DNA of 64,000 bases from Pseudoscleropodium purum (taxonomy: Eukaryota; Streptophyta; Bryopsida; Hypnales; Brachytheciaceae), in the NCBI GenBank assembly GCA_963969395.1, contig OZ017804.1, positions 3,472,001 to 3,536,000 of the forward strand, written 5' to 3'. Of the stretch, positions 34,692 through 47,893 are shown in pieces. Position 1 is the stretch's first letter, and every line of letters begins with the position of its first letter. The notes beneath the pieces are model-generated. The model had not been told where the DNA came from and ran no database searches. It saw nothing but the letters and a program-made list of their open reading frames with translations. Both the position numbers and the translations under genes were made by a program.

Positions 34692-36920
34692 AATTTTGAA
34701 CCACCCTACCATAAGATACTATGGTTAAATATGATAGAAATTGATTAAATTTGTTTTATCCTTCCTTGCAATATAAATGACAATTTTAGAGTGTTTTCCT
34801 TGAAAACATAGTGAAGAAACTTTAGAAGTTAAACCCTAGACCAATCGCATATATTGCACACATAGAAGACAAAACCTCCATTGAATAAAGTAAGAGACTC
34901 TATTTGTGCCATTTGATTGTTTGCACCACTTCATGACTATAAAGTATCAATAGAATTTTGTTTGAAATTATAAAATCCTAATACATCCATACCTTAAGCT
35001 AAGCTATTTGTTTTGTTTTGTTTGTTTATTATGTTGAGATCTCCTAGACTGTGAATCCCCCAATTGTGTTCTTGGTACCATAGGAAAGCCCTCAGTGAAG
35101 AAGGGTGCATGGGCTTTATTTTGTGGTGTTTGGATGTACAATGTAAAAGTTATTGAGTTTCAAAGTTGTTATAAATTTAAAAAAAATTAAAAAATTACTT
35201 TTTTTTCCTTTTGACTATGGCAACAACACGGGGCACACTAGTAGGGATGCAAATAGAGCGACTTTTGAATTGTAGCATGGTGCAAATAGAGTCTCCAATC
35301 TTATTTATTTGCAAGGTGCTTTTTAAGTGATAAGCTTATCACTGGGAAAGCATACTCATTTTGATTCATAATATAACTTATGTTACTGCCGCATGATCCT
35401 GAAGAGAATTTCATCACCATTTTCAATTTGTATGCTCAAAACATGTGATCCTGAAGAGAATTTCATCACGATTTTCAATTGAATGTTCAAAACATGTGCC
35501 CGTCGTGGGAGACAGTATGACAGTACGATAGTACGACAGTAATGTTGTCCATAATGTTCAAGCTACAGGAGTGTTGCTTGAGCAATACACCTTCTCAGAA
35601 GGCAAATCCATTACGAATGATTGAATGAGTCATAAACAGTAATGGAACTATTTATACAGAATTGATGCCCAAATGAGTACTTCAGCATTGTTTCTATTAT
35701 TAATTCTTTAACCCTTTAACCCTGTAAGGATGGGCTGGGCTTCGAAGAAATCATCATTTTGTAATAACCGTTGGAATCAGTCGCTTGAAAAAATGAAAAA
35801 GTATTCATTGGAAGTCAAGCTATTGTAGAAGACGTTTCCTTTTTCCAACAAAACTCCAAGGATGAATAGTTGCACTTCTATCCTATACTAGAGAATTTTT
35901 TGTCATCCATCAGACACTTAGTGTGCGCAACAATGTTACAGGGTTAAGAGTGGGTTGGTCACTATGGAAATCATCCTTTTTGGAATCATCTAAATCATTT
36001 GCTCAACCTATAAGTGCTCAAGATCTTTTTTGAGCTTCTTGGAATTTGCTTTAAATTCAAACTAACATTTTGAGAAGTTTTATCAATTTTTGGGAATTAT
36101 AATAGTACAAATTCAAACTAAACATGCTAAAAATTATATAGGAAAAGAAAACACAAAAATATTATTTATGGATTGAAAGATTATAATATTTGATCATAAG
36201 GGTGTTAAAACTATGAATGTGATTTGAAGCCTTTCCAATCTTCTTTTCACATGTCAAATCTAAAAATTGGTCATCAAAAAAATACAGGGATTGTTTTTGA
36301 AAAAGGTCACTATTAGTTGCAATTACTACAATATGTGACACCTTCAAAGATAATTTTTTCAAACTACCACAAGATAATTCCACTATAAGATATAGACTAA
36401 GCATTTGGATATGCATTCTATCATTTAAATGTTAATTTTTTTGTTGAATCTTGTTGGAAATTGAAAAAAAATTTCAAATTTTCTTTGCATGCATTTTTTT
36501 GACAACATATAAAAAAACTATGAAATCTTAACAAAAGTGCTAGAAATGGATATTCCCAAAATCAACCTTAGGTTCTTATATTCAAGAAGCTTTCATTTTA
36601 GTTATGAGTCTAGATGGACAATTTTGCAAACATGTCACAATTTTGTTATTATCTTAGTATGTTTTTAAGTTTCAACAAGTTTATTTTTATTTTTTAGATT
36701 TAATATATTATTTCTAAACACGTTGTACTTGACAAAGTATTCTACATAGAAAATCCTATACTAATGATTTTAAAGCAAAAATTAGGGTATGAAAAAATAA
36801 AAACATGGAGATTTGTAATAATATCATAAATAATTTATTTGAAAAACAGCATTATTGTGATTTGAAAAATTGAAAGTTATAATAAGTTTAAGTTAGATGT
36901 CTATAGTGCGACTTCAACCT
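34692..36920. other. AT-rich intergenic region with short tandem duplication
   Basis: Contains a tandem duplication of about 55 bp at 35394-35502 (GATCCTGAAGAGAATTTCATCAC occurs at about 35395 and 35450) and a short GACAGTACGATAGTACGACAG tract near 35510-35540. No gene was seen. Confidence 0.5.
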
Positions 36921-37192
36921 ATCATTAGAGAACTTTTTCACCCCCGGGAGGGCTATGGGTACCCACATTGTAGGAACAACCTTGTAGGGGGTTGCGGCAA
37001 CTCACTGACATGGCATGGTGACTGCCACGTCCAAAAAAAAAATCTATTTTTTTCTGCATTTCAAGAGTAATTTTTTTTTCTTTTAAATTTTTTTTTGTTG
37101 GGAACAGCCATTCCCCAACATCGCAGGGGAGGGCAGTTCCCGACGCACCTGCTTGAAGCAGCCCTTTCTAAGTCCAGAAATCCTTTGATGGA
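36921..37192. mobile_element. MITE family copy 2
   Basis: Starts ATCATTAGAGAACTTTTTC and ends AGAAATCCTTTGATGGAT. It shares the CACCCCC-GGAGGGCT, CATGGCATGGTGACT and GACGCACCTGCTTG blocks with the copy at 34380-34691 in the same order. The right inverted repeat has decayed. Confidence 0.75.
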
Positions 37193-37827
37193 TCATTTTT
37201 TGTAATGAAATCCAATTGCGTGTCTTCTATATATTTTCATAATCCCTTTTGACTAGGAAATAACCCAATGTTTTGAAATTGTGTAGATGTATTATAAAAT
37301 GAGTGTTAGAAAAATAATTTAATGATAACTTTCAAACAAATATTAACGTCAATTTCATTAAAATGGCAATGTTTGCATAGCCAAAATCGTGACATATATC
37401 TTTACAAAGGCCTAATGTTAGGCAACAAACTAGGACTAGTATAGATTTTGGATTTGAATTGCACATCCTAAACCATGCCAAAGTATTGGAATATCACCAA
37501 TTTAACAACATGGACGTTCAATATTAAAAAAATGATCTATAGATCATATCTATATGATTGGAAATTCTATTGCACAAATCAACATTAATCAATGAGTTTA
37601 AAACCAAAATATTAGAAAAAAATACAAAAATGAATTATAAATAAAATATTTGTGACTTTCAAGAGATTTTGTTTTGTTTTATTTAAATTTTAAATTTTAA
37701 ATTCTAAACATGGTATTCTTTAAAGATTTTTATTCTATTTATTTATTCAAGTTGTTTATGAAGTTTATTATTTGAATTGAGAAATTTATTTTTTGAAATT
37801 AATTATACTTGTACATTTTGAATTATA

Positions 37828-38092
37828 GACATTAGAAGAGTTTTTGGGGGGTGGGAGGGCCGTTTCAAGCTTGTTCTCCCTATAGTTCTCCCTACAATTA
37901 AAGAACGCTAAGCTGTCAAATTTTTTTATTTTTCGATTAAAAAATATTTTAATTCGTAAAATAAAATAAAAATTGAAAAAATGACATGGCAATCACTGTG
38001 CCACGTCTAACAATAGCTACAATTAGTTCCAATGGGCTGAGAACTCATAGCCTTCTAGACTAGGTAAATCTCCTCTAATGATATTTGCAATA
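37828..38092. mobile_element. MITE family copy 3 (diverged)
   Basis: Starts ACATTAGAAGAGTTTTTGG and ends CTCCTCTAATGATA, matching the inverted ends of the other two copies. The interior is diverged but keeps a GGGAGGGC start and an ATGACATGGCA...GCCACGTC block. The three copies lie within 3.7 kb. Confidence 0.65.
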
Positions 38093-38293
38093 ATTTAAAA
38101 AATCTATACCATAAATATGTTATGTAATTAATTTAAACTACAATTTGCAAAAGATTAGATGGGTGAAAAAATCAAGATTATATATGTATGGAACATACTT
38201 CCATTCATCCATTATTTAAAATTTATAACCTAATCTTTAGGAGGTTTGCCGTGACTTTTGATGGATGAATTAATTGATTAATGAGTGGCTTCA

Positions 38294-38791
38294 TGATGAA
38301 ATGTGCACTAGTGTGTAAGTAGAGATTGTTTGGAAATAGATATCTCCATATGGTGGATTTGTGCATTGGAATTAAACAATTTTACATGATAAAGTGGGTG
38401 ACAAGTGCACTAGAGTTAGACAACTCGGACTAGATAAAGACATGTGTACTAGAACTTAGAGTTAGAGAACTCCAAGTGGAAAATTAAGATATGGATAAGA
38501 TATAAATTCATATTTAGAATATCTTAGAGTATCTAGTGGAATTTGAAGTTAGGCTATCTAGAACCATCCACCAAAATAAAAGTTCTATTCATACTTTGAA
38601 GTATTTTGATAATGAGGCCATATCCTATCCAAATCTTGATTTTCTATTTGGAACTGTTTAACTCCAAGTTCCAACACACTTTTCTTCATCCAAGAGTTGT
38701 CTAACTCTAGTATAAAAATTCACCATTGGGAGGTATTATTATTATGTATCTTGAAGTAATTTGTACTTGGATACAAGTGTACATTTCATCA
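38294..38791. mobile_element. Solo-LTR-like or TIR segment
   Basis: Begins TGATGAAATGTGCACTAG and ends CAAGTGTACATTTCATCA. These are inverted repeats with TG...CA ends. A TATA-like GTATAAAAAT lies near 38711. Flanking 5-mers do not match, so either a solo LTR that lost its duplication or a short TIR element fits. Non-coding. Confidence 0.5.
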
Positions 38792-38849
38792 TAAATTTGT
38801 TTATTCATCAAAGCTCATGACCCCCCATTAAAGGTCACAACATACTTAG

Positions 38850-39250
38850 TGTTATGAATGGCAAAAGAGACAAGACAAGATAAGATGGTTTTCTAGAAAT
38901 AAGATTGGTATTAGAGTCAAGAAATATATAAGATTGGAGCTAAGACTAAAAACTAACACTTAAGAGATATGTTGTTGAAATTGAGGACTACCTCAGCTTC
39001 GACTTTTTATATACTACTATCTAAGAGTTTTTTCTAGAACTTTATGGAAGCTTCCGGACTTCTATGGAGGTTTCCAGAAGACTATGGAAGCTTCAAAAAG
39101 CCTAAAGAATACTATAGAAGACTATGAAAACTTCTGAAATATCATGGAAACTTTTGGAAGACTCTAAAAGTTTCTAAAAGACTATAGATGTTTCTAAAAG
39201 ATTATGGAAACTTCTAGAGGATACTAGTACTATCTACTATGTCTGTAACA
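38850..39250 (-). repeat. Left (3') LTR of the Ty3/gypsy element
   Basis: 401 bp, TGTTATG...TGTAACA. Contains a minus-strand TATATAAAAAG box near 39005-39013. Upstream of it on that strand is a cluster of heat-shock-element-like modules: TTCTAGAA (39032), GAAGCTTC (39047), TTCCAGAA (39072) and GAAGCTTC (39087). Confidence 0.9.
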
Positions 39251-39867
39251 TCACCTCCCCTTCTAGCAATGAGTTCCAAGAAGAGTTCTAATAATTAATA
39301 GTTTACATTTGCAAGAATTCAAGAATTCGACAAAGAGTATTCACAATATAAGTTCTACACTGATCTATCGGCAAAAGATGAATATGACCATCTAGCCATT
39401 GATTGTGACCTCAACTTCCTTCCATTGGAAGAAAATTAAAGTACTATTTCATATTAAGGCCTTCAAAACATCCTTGAAATATAACTTTTGGTCCATCAGG
39501 CTTGAATCTTTTAGCTTGTAATAAGATTACTAAAACTCAAGCATTTCTTTAAAGATTACCATGTCATGGCTGCTTGGTTCGTGGTTGTTTCTGTTGTGTA
39601 GAAGATTTGCCTTCGTCTTCAAGTTGTGGTGGTGAAGGTTGCAAAAGTTGGTTTGGTAATTGTGACATAGAAAGCTCAAGCCCAGGCTTGAGCTCAAATT
39701 CTACAAAGTCTCTAAAAACCTTCGAATTAAACATATTAGAGATGTTATGGCTATCAAGTATGGACTATTGAAATTTCTAGCAATTAGAGTGAATGTTTTT
39801 TCTTCAATTGACTCTCCTTCCTTTGTATCTAGTTTTGGAAAGGAAATCTTCCTCAAAAAGCTATTAT

Positions 39868-42800
39868 TTAGATAGGTCGTGGTTTATTAGGATAGAGTTG
39901 ATGGAACTCATATACCTTTTGTGGCGCATTGACTAAATTTGTTGCTACTTCCCATGTTCTTTCATTGATGTCATAGCCATGCCAATGTATAAGATATTCC
40001 AATTTGCTATGATTGTGTCGTGAGTCAAGCACATGCTTCACCTCATATTTTTTATGGTTGTCTATTTTGATAAAAAGCGGTGGTGGTTGACTTCGGCCAA
40101 GTAAATTTGATTCTTTGTACGGTTCAAGAAGATAAATATGAAAGATTGGATGGATTTTCATAGCTGTTGGAAGCTTCAAGCGATAAGCAATATGATTGAT
40201 TTGTTTGACTATAGGAATTGTTCCTATCACTGATAATTCAATTTATTGCATGATCAAGAAGTCTTGATGTTGCATCAAAGGAACCAAACCTTGTCACCAA
40301 CTTTAAATGGAGGTGATTCTTTACGCAATGTGTTTGCTAATATTTTATAACACTTTTGATGTTCTTGAAGATAAAATATTATGGTTTCTTGAAGTTTTAA
40401 TAATGTTGAGGCCAAGTTTTAGGTTGCTGGATTGTCCATCTATGAAACATTGAGTAGATCAAATTTTGGATGATATCCATAGTTGGCATAAAATGGTATT
40501 TGACGAGTAGAAGTATAGACCATATTATTGTACATAAATTCTGCCAAAGTCAAATGTGAAGTTCAATCATCTTGTTGATAGTTAATAGTACATCATAGAT
40601 ACTATTTCAATATTTGATTTACGTATTCAGTTTGTCCATCTATTTGAGAATGAAAGGCAAAAGAGAATTTAATATCCACCTTCAAGGTTTCAAAAAGGGA
40701 CTTCTAAAATTTAGAGACAAATTGTAGTTCATAGTCCGATACAATGTCATCTAGTAGTCCATGATATTGAAAGATATTTTTAAAAAAGAGCCTCATTGTT
40801 TCTTTGCTAATGATTGTCTTCTTACATGGAATAAAATGTGTCATGTTTGTGAGTCGATCCACAATTACATATATGGAATCGTAAGTCTGAGATGGAGATA
40901 AAGCTGTAATAAAATTCATTGAAGACCATGGCCGCTTTAGAATAGGTAATGATTGGAGAAGTCTATGTGGTTGATGCCAAATATTTTTAGCCCTTGAACA
41001 AGTGTCACAGCTGAGTACAAATTTTTTGATGACCTTTCACATTTGAAGCCACCAAAAGTCTCAAGACATGAGCTTTAATATTTTATTGAATCCAAAATGT
41101 CCGGCAACTGAAAAATCGTGTCAAATTTGAAGAATTCAAAGACGCAAAGGGCCTTTAAGAATATATGAACATTCTTCAAAGTACAAGAAATTATCAAAAA
41201 ACTTAAAATTGTCATCATCATGTTGAAATTGACGCTTAGTGTCAAGAACTAAAGGATCTAAAGTTGATGTTGTATGTACTTGATTAAGAAACAAAGAATC
41301 AATTGGTAGTACCATAGTTGTTGCACAAAGCTTGAATTGCTTAGGTTTAAGAAGAGTTGTTGGTTGTTGGTTATATGTTGCTTCTTCTTCTTTTGGCACC
41401 ATATATGATCTCCGAGACAAAGCATTTGACAATCCTCATTGCTTTCCAAGACGATACATGATGATGAAGTTAAAGTGAGATAACATCATATTCCAATAAG
41501 CTTGATGTCGATTTAAAACGCGAGCCAATATAAAATACTCAAGGTTTTTGTCATCTATATATACAATCACCTGATGTAATGCACCTTCAAATAGGTGGCG
41601 CCATTTTTGAAATGAGTCTAAAATAGCAAAGAGTTCTTTGTCGTAAATCTCATAGTTGATCTCAGCAATAAAAAATTTTCTTGAATAGAATGCAACAAGA
41701 TGAAGTCTCCTTTTTTTTCCATTTGCAAAAGAATTACTCCTATTGTAAAGTCTAATGCATCTGTTTCCATATAAAATGGTTTTGAAAAGTCTGGATGAAT
41801 TAAGATTGGAGTTGTTGTAAAAGCTGACTTCAAATGTTGAAAATTTTTCTCTACTTCAGGTCACCAATTTAGTTTGTCTTTTCATATTAGCCAAGTTAAT
41901 GGAGCTGCTACTTGTAAGTAATTATTGATGAAGATTTGATAGAAGTTGGCAAATTCAAGAAAATATTGAACATCGCGCATTGTTTGAGGAGTTGACCAAT
42001 TTGTGATAGCTTAAATTTTCTTTGGATCCATCAATAGTTCGTCATTGGAGATGGTGTAATCTAGAAACTCTACTTGAGATTGATGGAATACGCACTTCTC
42101 TAATTTTGGATATAATCTTGCATCTTGTAGTTTTTGTAGCACAAGTTGTACAGGTCTTTCATGTTCTTCAATATTCTTGGAATAAATTAAAATGTTGTCA
42201 AGATAACATACGACAAATTGGTCCAAGAATTTGTGAAAAATATCATTCATCAAATATTGAAAAATAGCTAGTGCATTTGTAAGTCTAAATGGCATGACAT
42301 TATATTCAAAATTTCCATACCTTGTTCAAAAAGTTGTCTTCCATTCGCCGCTTTCTTTTATACATACCAAGTTATATGTTCTATGAAGATCAATCTTTAT
42401 ATAAATTTTGATTTATCCAAATTGATCAAGAAATCCAGATATCAATGGTAAAGGATATCAATTCTTCACTGTAATCTTATTTAGGTTGCGATAGTCAATA
42501 CAAATTTGTAAAAAAGTCTTTTTTCTTTACAAAAAGTATTGGTGCTCCTATGGAGAATTTAGAATATTGAATAAAATTCTTCACGGGATTTTTGTCAATG
42601 TACTCTTTTAATGCTAAAAATTCGTTCTATAATAAATTGTAGATTGAACAAAATAGTGGTTGAGCTCCATCTTCAAGATCAATGCCACAATTGTATGATT
42701 GATGTTTTGACAAAATGTCGGCATTCTTCTTTTCAAAATACATTTGCAAATTCTTGATATTTTATTGGATTATTCAATACAATGTTATTGTTTTTATGTA

Positions 42801-44357
42801 CAAAAGTTGTGTAAATAAGATAAGAATCACCATCTTTTGCTACTTTTATGAAAGCTCTTGCTCCAATAAGTATGGGCTTGGTATTTGAAGGTGCTGAAAA
42901 AGATTCTGATGTAGAAATGTCTATTGAAAAAGTAAGCTCTGTGACTTCCAATCTATAATTGGATTATATTTTTCAAGCTATAATAGTTCTAAAAGCATAG
43001 GATTTGACAGGGTTTTGATCACATTGAATGTAATTGTACTTTTATGTCCCATAAATGAAATCTCTAATGGTTTGGTCTCATACTTAATATCCCTCGATGA
43101 TAAAGCTCAACCATCAACAACCTCCATATGTAAAGAAATTGGTTTTTTGATGAGTGGAAGTTTGTAAAGTTTTGCAAATTCTTCATCTACAAAACAAGCT
43201 GAAGCGCCTAAGTCTAAGAGGGCTTAAATTCAAAACTTCTTCTTGAGGCCCAAACATAAAGGTACAATAAAGCATTGGGAAGGTTGAGAAGAAAGATGAA
43301 GACCTGATTTTGTTTATACAACAGTAGGCTCAAGTCACACAATCCCTATCGTGACTGAGCATCCGCGTTTTCCGACACTTGTATATTTTTTGTCTTCAAA
43401 AGTCATTGTTTGTATTTCTTGTAGCAATTAATTGCCTTGTAGCCTACCTCTCCACAATATAGACATAGGCCTTCATCAAGGCGTCATTTTTTCTTTTGTG
43501 TAGTGAGTAGTTCAAATTGTATAACATCAATTTGCATGTCTTCTAGTTTTTGAGAAAATATGTTCGAAACATAAACTACTTTAGCTATTGGTACAGGAGG
43601 TACTAGTGTAGTTCATAATTGACGATCTTGACGTCTTTGGAATAATCGATTGTCACATTTCACTACTTGATTTATTGCTTTGTGTAATGCTTGAGGATCA
43701 GAAAACGATAACAATAAGTCCTTCACGTTGTCTTTTAGCCCCATTGAAATTGACTCATGAGTGCTTCTTCATCCCAATTATATCGCAAACAAGTTGTCAA
43801 AATTTCAATGCATATAATGAAGCTAAGCACAATCCGTGTCACAAAGCACAGATCTTGGTTGTAGCCCAACGATTTTTATTGTATTTTCCAAACACCTTGG
43901 CAAAAGCTGCCAAAAACATATCAAAATTGCTCAAGATAGGCGACCTTGTTTCAAATAGTGGTACAAACCAAGACAAGGTTTGTTTAGTGAGTAGAGTTCC
44001 AACTAAATCTATTCATGATTCATCTATAGGGTACCGTTGAGATTGTAGAGTAGTAATAAGTTGAACTTAGTTTACAAATCCTTTAAACTTTGACCACGTA
44101 CCATTGAACTTTTCTAAAAGATTAATCCTTGGCTTTTTCATAGCTCAAACATTCTGCAAGAAGCCTTGAACTGACGAACTTGCCTCCGAAATAAAAATAG
44201 AGAACATAGATCGAGGAACCTTTATTACTCTTTGATTGGTGTTGACCTTTGTAGCAAAGTTTTTTAGAACATTTGTCTTCATAGACAAAGATTCAATAGC
44301 CTTCAATTTGAGTTCTAATTTGGATTTTGCTACATTAGAGTCTTCGCTTTCTGACAT
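39868..44357 (-). pseudogene. Ty3/gypsy gag-pol remnant with chromodomain
   Basis: Broken in many places. Gag and its zinc knuckle: CLYCGEVGYKAINC near 43430-43475, with Tyr where the CCHC His belongs. Protease: LLDLGASACF near 43185-43225, DSGA changed to DLGA. RT: 42011-42295, YLDNILIYSK with the second active Asp lost. RNase [18 protein letters not shown] (41740-41790). Spacer: SNALSRRSY (about 41410). Integrase: CDTCSRAK zinc finger (about 41000), MNFITALSPS where the first catalytic Asp is Asn, and SDYELQFVSKF (about 40710). C-terminal chromodomain: YEVKHVLDSR...YLIHWHGYDINERTWE (39930-40060). The chromodomain places it among chromoviruses. Confidence 0.88.
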
Positions 44358-44745
44358 CTTAGTTCACTTAGCAAGACTTCTGACTTAATTAACAAAACCA
44401 ATTTAGAGATGGGTAATCTGCAATATTTAAATATTAAGGTTGTTTTCAAGAAAGGCAATAGTCTGTATACAATCAAGAAAAAACCTTCTATAAGAAGAAA
44501 TAATATTATTTTAGAGGAAGGTAATCCACAACCTCTAAGCACTTTGAATTTCTCAAGCAGAGGAATAATTCACACCCAAGCAAGAAAAATCAAGTTCTAA
44601 AATTAATTTTTTCCTTAGTTGTGTTAGTAACAAGAGCAAAAATTAGCACAATTATTTTTGAACTAGACAAACGCTACATTCATTGGCAACAAGAAGTTCA
44701 AGAACAAATTTTGCAAAACAAAATTTAAAGTTAGTCTTGACAAAC

Positions 44746-45111
44746 TATTATGGATAACAAGAAAGACAAGACAAGATGGTTTTTTAGAAATAAGATTGGT
44801 ATTAGAGTCAAGAAAGGCACAAGACTGGAGCTAAAACTAAAAACTAACACTCAAGAAATGTGTTGTCAAAACTAAGGACTATCTCAACCTTGACTCCTTA
44901 TATACTACTATCTAAGAAGTTCTTCTAGAACTCTATGGAAACTCTTAGACTTCTATGGAGGTTTTCGAAAGACTATAGAAGCTTCTGGAGGCCTACAGAA
45001 TACTATAAAAGCTTTTGGAATACTTTAGAAGTTTTCAAAAGACTATGGGTGTTTCTAAAAAATTATGGAAACTTTTAGAGGATACTAATGCTATCTACTA
45101 TGTCCATACCA
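44746..45111 (-). repeat. Right (5') LTR of the Ty3/gypsy element
   Basis: 366 bp matching the left LTR along its length. The outer TG is decayed to TA at the inner edge. The minus-strand TATATAAGG box and TTCTAGAA and GAAGCTTC modules are retained. CTTAG follows at 45112. Confidence 0.88.
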
Positions 45112-45116
45112 CTTAG

Positions 45117-46357
45117 TCTTTTTGGAAGTCAACAAAAAACAATTTGGTATTTCATAAAAATGTTAGTTTTTTCTATCACTTTCATTCTTATGACAATATT
45201 ATACATAAATCATATACTTTTGTGCAATTATATATTTCAAAAGATCTATAAGTTCAAACTATAATTTGATTAAAGCAAAATGAGATTAGAAATCTTATCC
45301 ACATTACAATTTACACTCTCATCCCATTTCAAATTAATATGTTGCTATTGCAATTTCTAATCTCTTGAGTGAACACATCTAGTGGTTAACTTGGCTTATA
45401 AAGTGCTAGTATGAGAGTATAAAAAATATTAGATCATCAGTCTAGGAGTTTATATTGTAGACATTTTTTATGATTATAGGTATGTATGTTATAGGTACCC
45501 CTATGATAGAATCTTGATTTTCATATTAAAGTCTATCTATACTATAGATACATATATTATAAATACCTACAATTAGATTAAAGACTCATAGGCTCATGTC
45601 TCTGCTCTCACATGATATGGCTTCAAAATAAGGATAAAAAGTTAGTTGTAGAGGCAATAAAGGTAAACAATGGTTGTTAGGCTAACTGTATGACTAACGT
45701 ACAGGTTGAAATCTACATGCTTAGGTGGATAAGGAGGGGGATCTTCTTCTTCCTTCTCATAGTGTATTTTGAAAGCCATGTGTTTAAGAAAAGAGAATGA
45801 CTTGTGTATGTTTTGGATTGTAATAAAATTTTGTGAGTATGTTATTTGATTTCAAAAATATACAAAACACTTCATTTGGAGTTGAGATGTAAAAGTTATG
45901 CTTGATGGAGTAATAAAGAGTTAGCTCCTAAGAAGATTTGAGGGCAATAACTACAAGAGCTTGTAGAAATTAGGTTATAATTGTAGTGTGGGAAAAGATT
46001 GGGAACCAAAATCCAAAGAATTCCCTAGTGGTGGTTTTTTCAATTGGGAAAGGTCAATTAGTCTATTGTTTTGTTTCTAAGGTTACTTTTATCATAGGAT
46101 TTCACTCAATTTAGTGATTTAAGGAATAAAGATTAATTCAATTAAATACAAAAGGGTATGTGTGTATGAATTTTATTAGCCAATGCTAGTAGTCCATCCA
46201 ATTCTCAATGTATCTAGATTCCATGAAATGTTGTGCAATCTCATAATAGTGTTTTAATGTCAATTTATTGAAGTGTGTCAAATAGCAAGGTTGGTCAAAT
46301 TATCTCATGTCATATGATGCATTCTATCAACCTAATCAAATAATCACATATAATATA
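45117..46357. other. AT-rich intergenic region
   Basis: Lies between the Ty3/gypsy element and the Tc1-type element. No coding region, tRNA or repeat was recognised. Confidence 0.4.
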
Positions 46358-47891
46358 CAATGACTCACAAAAATACTTGGCCACCCAATATAATTACATT
46401 TAGCATGCAACCTGAGAGAGTGGATTACAAATTAGCTGCCTAAATTATGGTTAAGTGGCATTATTAATGCAATATTAATTGGCTTCTTATGGATAATCCA
46501 AGTGGTACATTTTTGTGCAAATGGTTAAAAGAATCTTAAAGGCGGCCAACTATTTATGTTGATTTTAGTGATTTCTTCTTTCACTTGTCTTTTCTATGTG
46601 CTTAAAGATCTTTGAGAGCTTCCAAAAGTCATAGGTTGAGACTCTTCAATTTTTCAGTAGTCAAGATGAGGAAAACAAGTTTGCATGAGTGTTCCCAAGT
46701 TGTAGCATTAAATGAGCAAGGATTGTCACAATGTTTCATAGCAGGTCATATTCACATTCCGTATAGCACAATTGAAAGCATTTTAACAAGATTTTAGGAA
46801 GATGGAGAGGTACTCGATCGTCCCAAATTAGGAAGACCATGTCTATTGGCCTTTCACAATGAGACACTTGCTATGAGGATATTGAATAAGCAAAAATTAG
46901 GGAATGCATCAAAGGTTGGTCGTGGTTTAAGAGTCTAAGATCTCTTCTTGAGCAACGAGACTTCTCGTCACAATTTCTGATGGTGAGGGCTTGGAACAAG
47001 AGTGAAGGAAAAAAATTGTTGCTGATAAAGAAGCATCAATAAAGGTATTATTGGTGGACAAAGGCTTTGCAAGATTGCAATATAGAAGATTGGAATTACA
47101 TCATTTGGTCAAATAAGCTCAAATTCAATGTTTTTGGTTTTGATGGCCATCAATGGTGTTAAAAAAGTCCTATAGAGCCTCTTCATAATTGTCAAATGCA
47201 ACCTATAGTGAAACATGGTGGTAGTAGCATTATGGTTTGGAGATGTATAAGTTGGGCCAGTGTTGGAAACCTCTACCACATTGATGGCATTATGAATTTG
47301 CAAGTTTATCTTGACATTTTTGGATTTGCAATTGTTGGATACCATTGAGAGACAAGGTCTTGATGAGATAGAAGTAATCTCTGAGCAGGATGCCTCAATC
47401 TCATGATCTAAATTCCATTGAACACTTGTGGGATAAAGTAGATAGACACTTAGGTTGTTTTGTAGTTCATCCACAAGCAAAGATGACTTGTGGGAAAAGA
47501 TCCAGGTTGTTTGGTAGTGCATTGAAGTAGAATTTGTCTAAAAACTCATCTCCACAATGCCAGCAAGGTAGTTGATCTTCTTGTAGCAAAGGGTAGATAG
47601 ACACATTGATAGACTTATAGTAGTTGTATAGGATATATCATTTTCTACTTACTCACTTTCTATTTCAAGTTTAGTTTGTATTATGATGATTTTCATTTGG
47701 CCATGGTTGTTGCATGCTCCTTTTAATTTTTGCTTACATTCTAATTTTCTTTGTATGAAATTTTGACCACAAGTTTTTCACAAAAATGTGATATCTATGA
47801 TTAATCTTACCAATTAGTTGTCATTCGTTCAAAAGATATTGTCAAATTTTCATGTTTACAAAGAGTGGCCAAGTACTTTTGTAAGTCATTG
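46358..47891 (+). mobile_element. Tc1-type DNA transposon (inactive)
   Basis: 1,534-bp element. The left end CAATGACTCACAAAAATAC (46358) and the inverted right end, CAATGACTTACAAAAGTAC read inward from 47891, differ at two positions and continue inward into a shared TTGGCCAC. TA lies on each side (46356-46357 and 47892-47893). The interior is a decayed Tc1-like transposase. Size, ends and TA duplication fit Tc1/mariner. Confidence 0.9.
46666..47620 (+). pseudogene. Tc1-like transposase remnant
   Basis: The helix-turn-helix half is well preserved from ATG 46666: MRKTSLHECSQVVALNEQ, GLSQCFIAGHIHIPYSTI, then an in-frame TAG and EDGEVLDRPKLGRP. The catalytic half is broken: IIWSNKLKFNVFGFDGHQW (about 47100), where the first catalytic Asp of WSDE is Asn, then KHGGSSIMVW, LYHIDGIMN, and a late DLNSIEHLWDKVDRHL that keeps the Glu. 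The segment usually holding the second Asp is unrecognisable. The motif style is Tc1 (DD34E), not the plant mariner type. Confidence 0.85.
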
Positions 47892-47893
47892 TA

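Larger units (their letters stand above)
38850..45111 (-). mobile_element. Ty3/gypsy chromovirus, full-length but inactive
   Basis: 6.26-kb LTR retrotransposon on the minus strand. LTRs at 38850-39250 and 44746-45111 are bounded by a 5-bp target duplication CTTAG (38845-38849 and 45112-45116). A polypurine tract, minus-strand AGAAGGGGAGGTGA, directly abuts the left (3') LTR. Internal order is gag, protease, RT, RNase H, integrase, chromodomain from right to left. LTRs are clearly alignable but carry many substitutions and indels, so the insertion is old. No primer-binding site complementary to initiator tRNA-Met was found next to the right LTR. Confidence 0.92.

Noticed and set aside
38905..38925. 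TTGGTATTAGAGTC word resembling an initiator tRNA-Met primer-binding site
   Set aside because: It lies inside both LTRs and on the strand opposite to the coding strand, so it cannot be this element's primer site.
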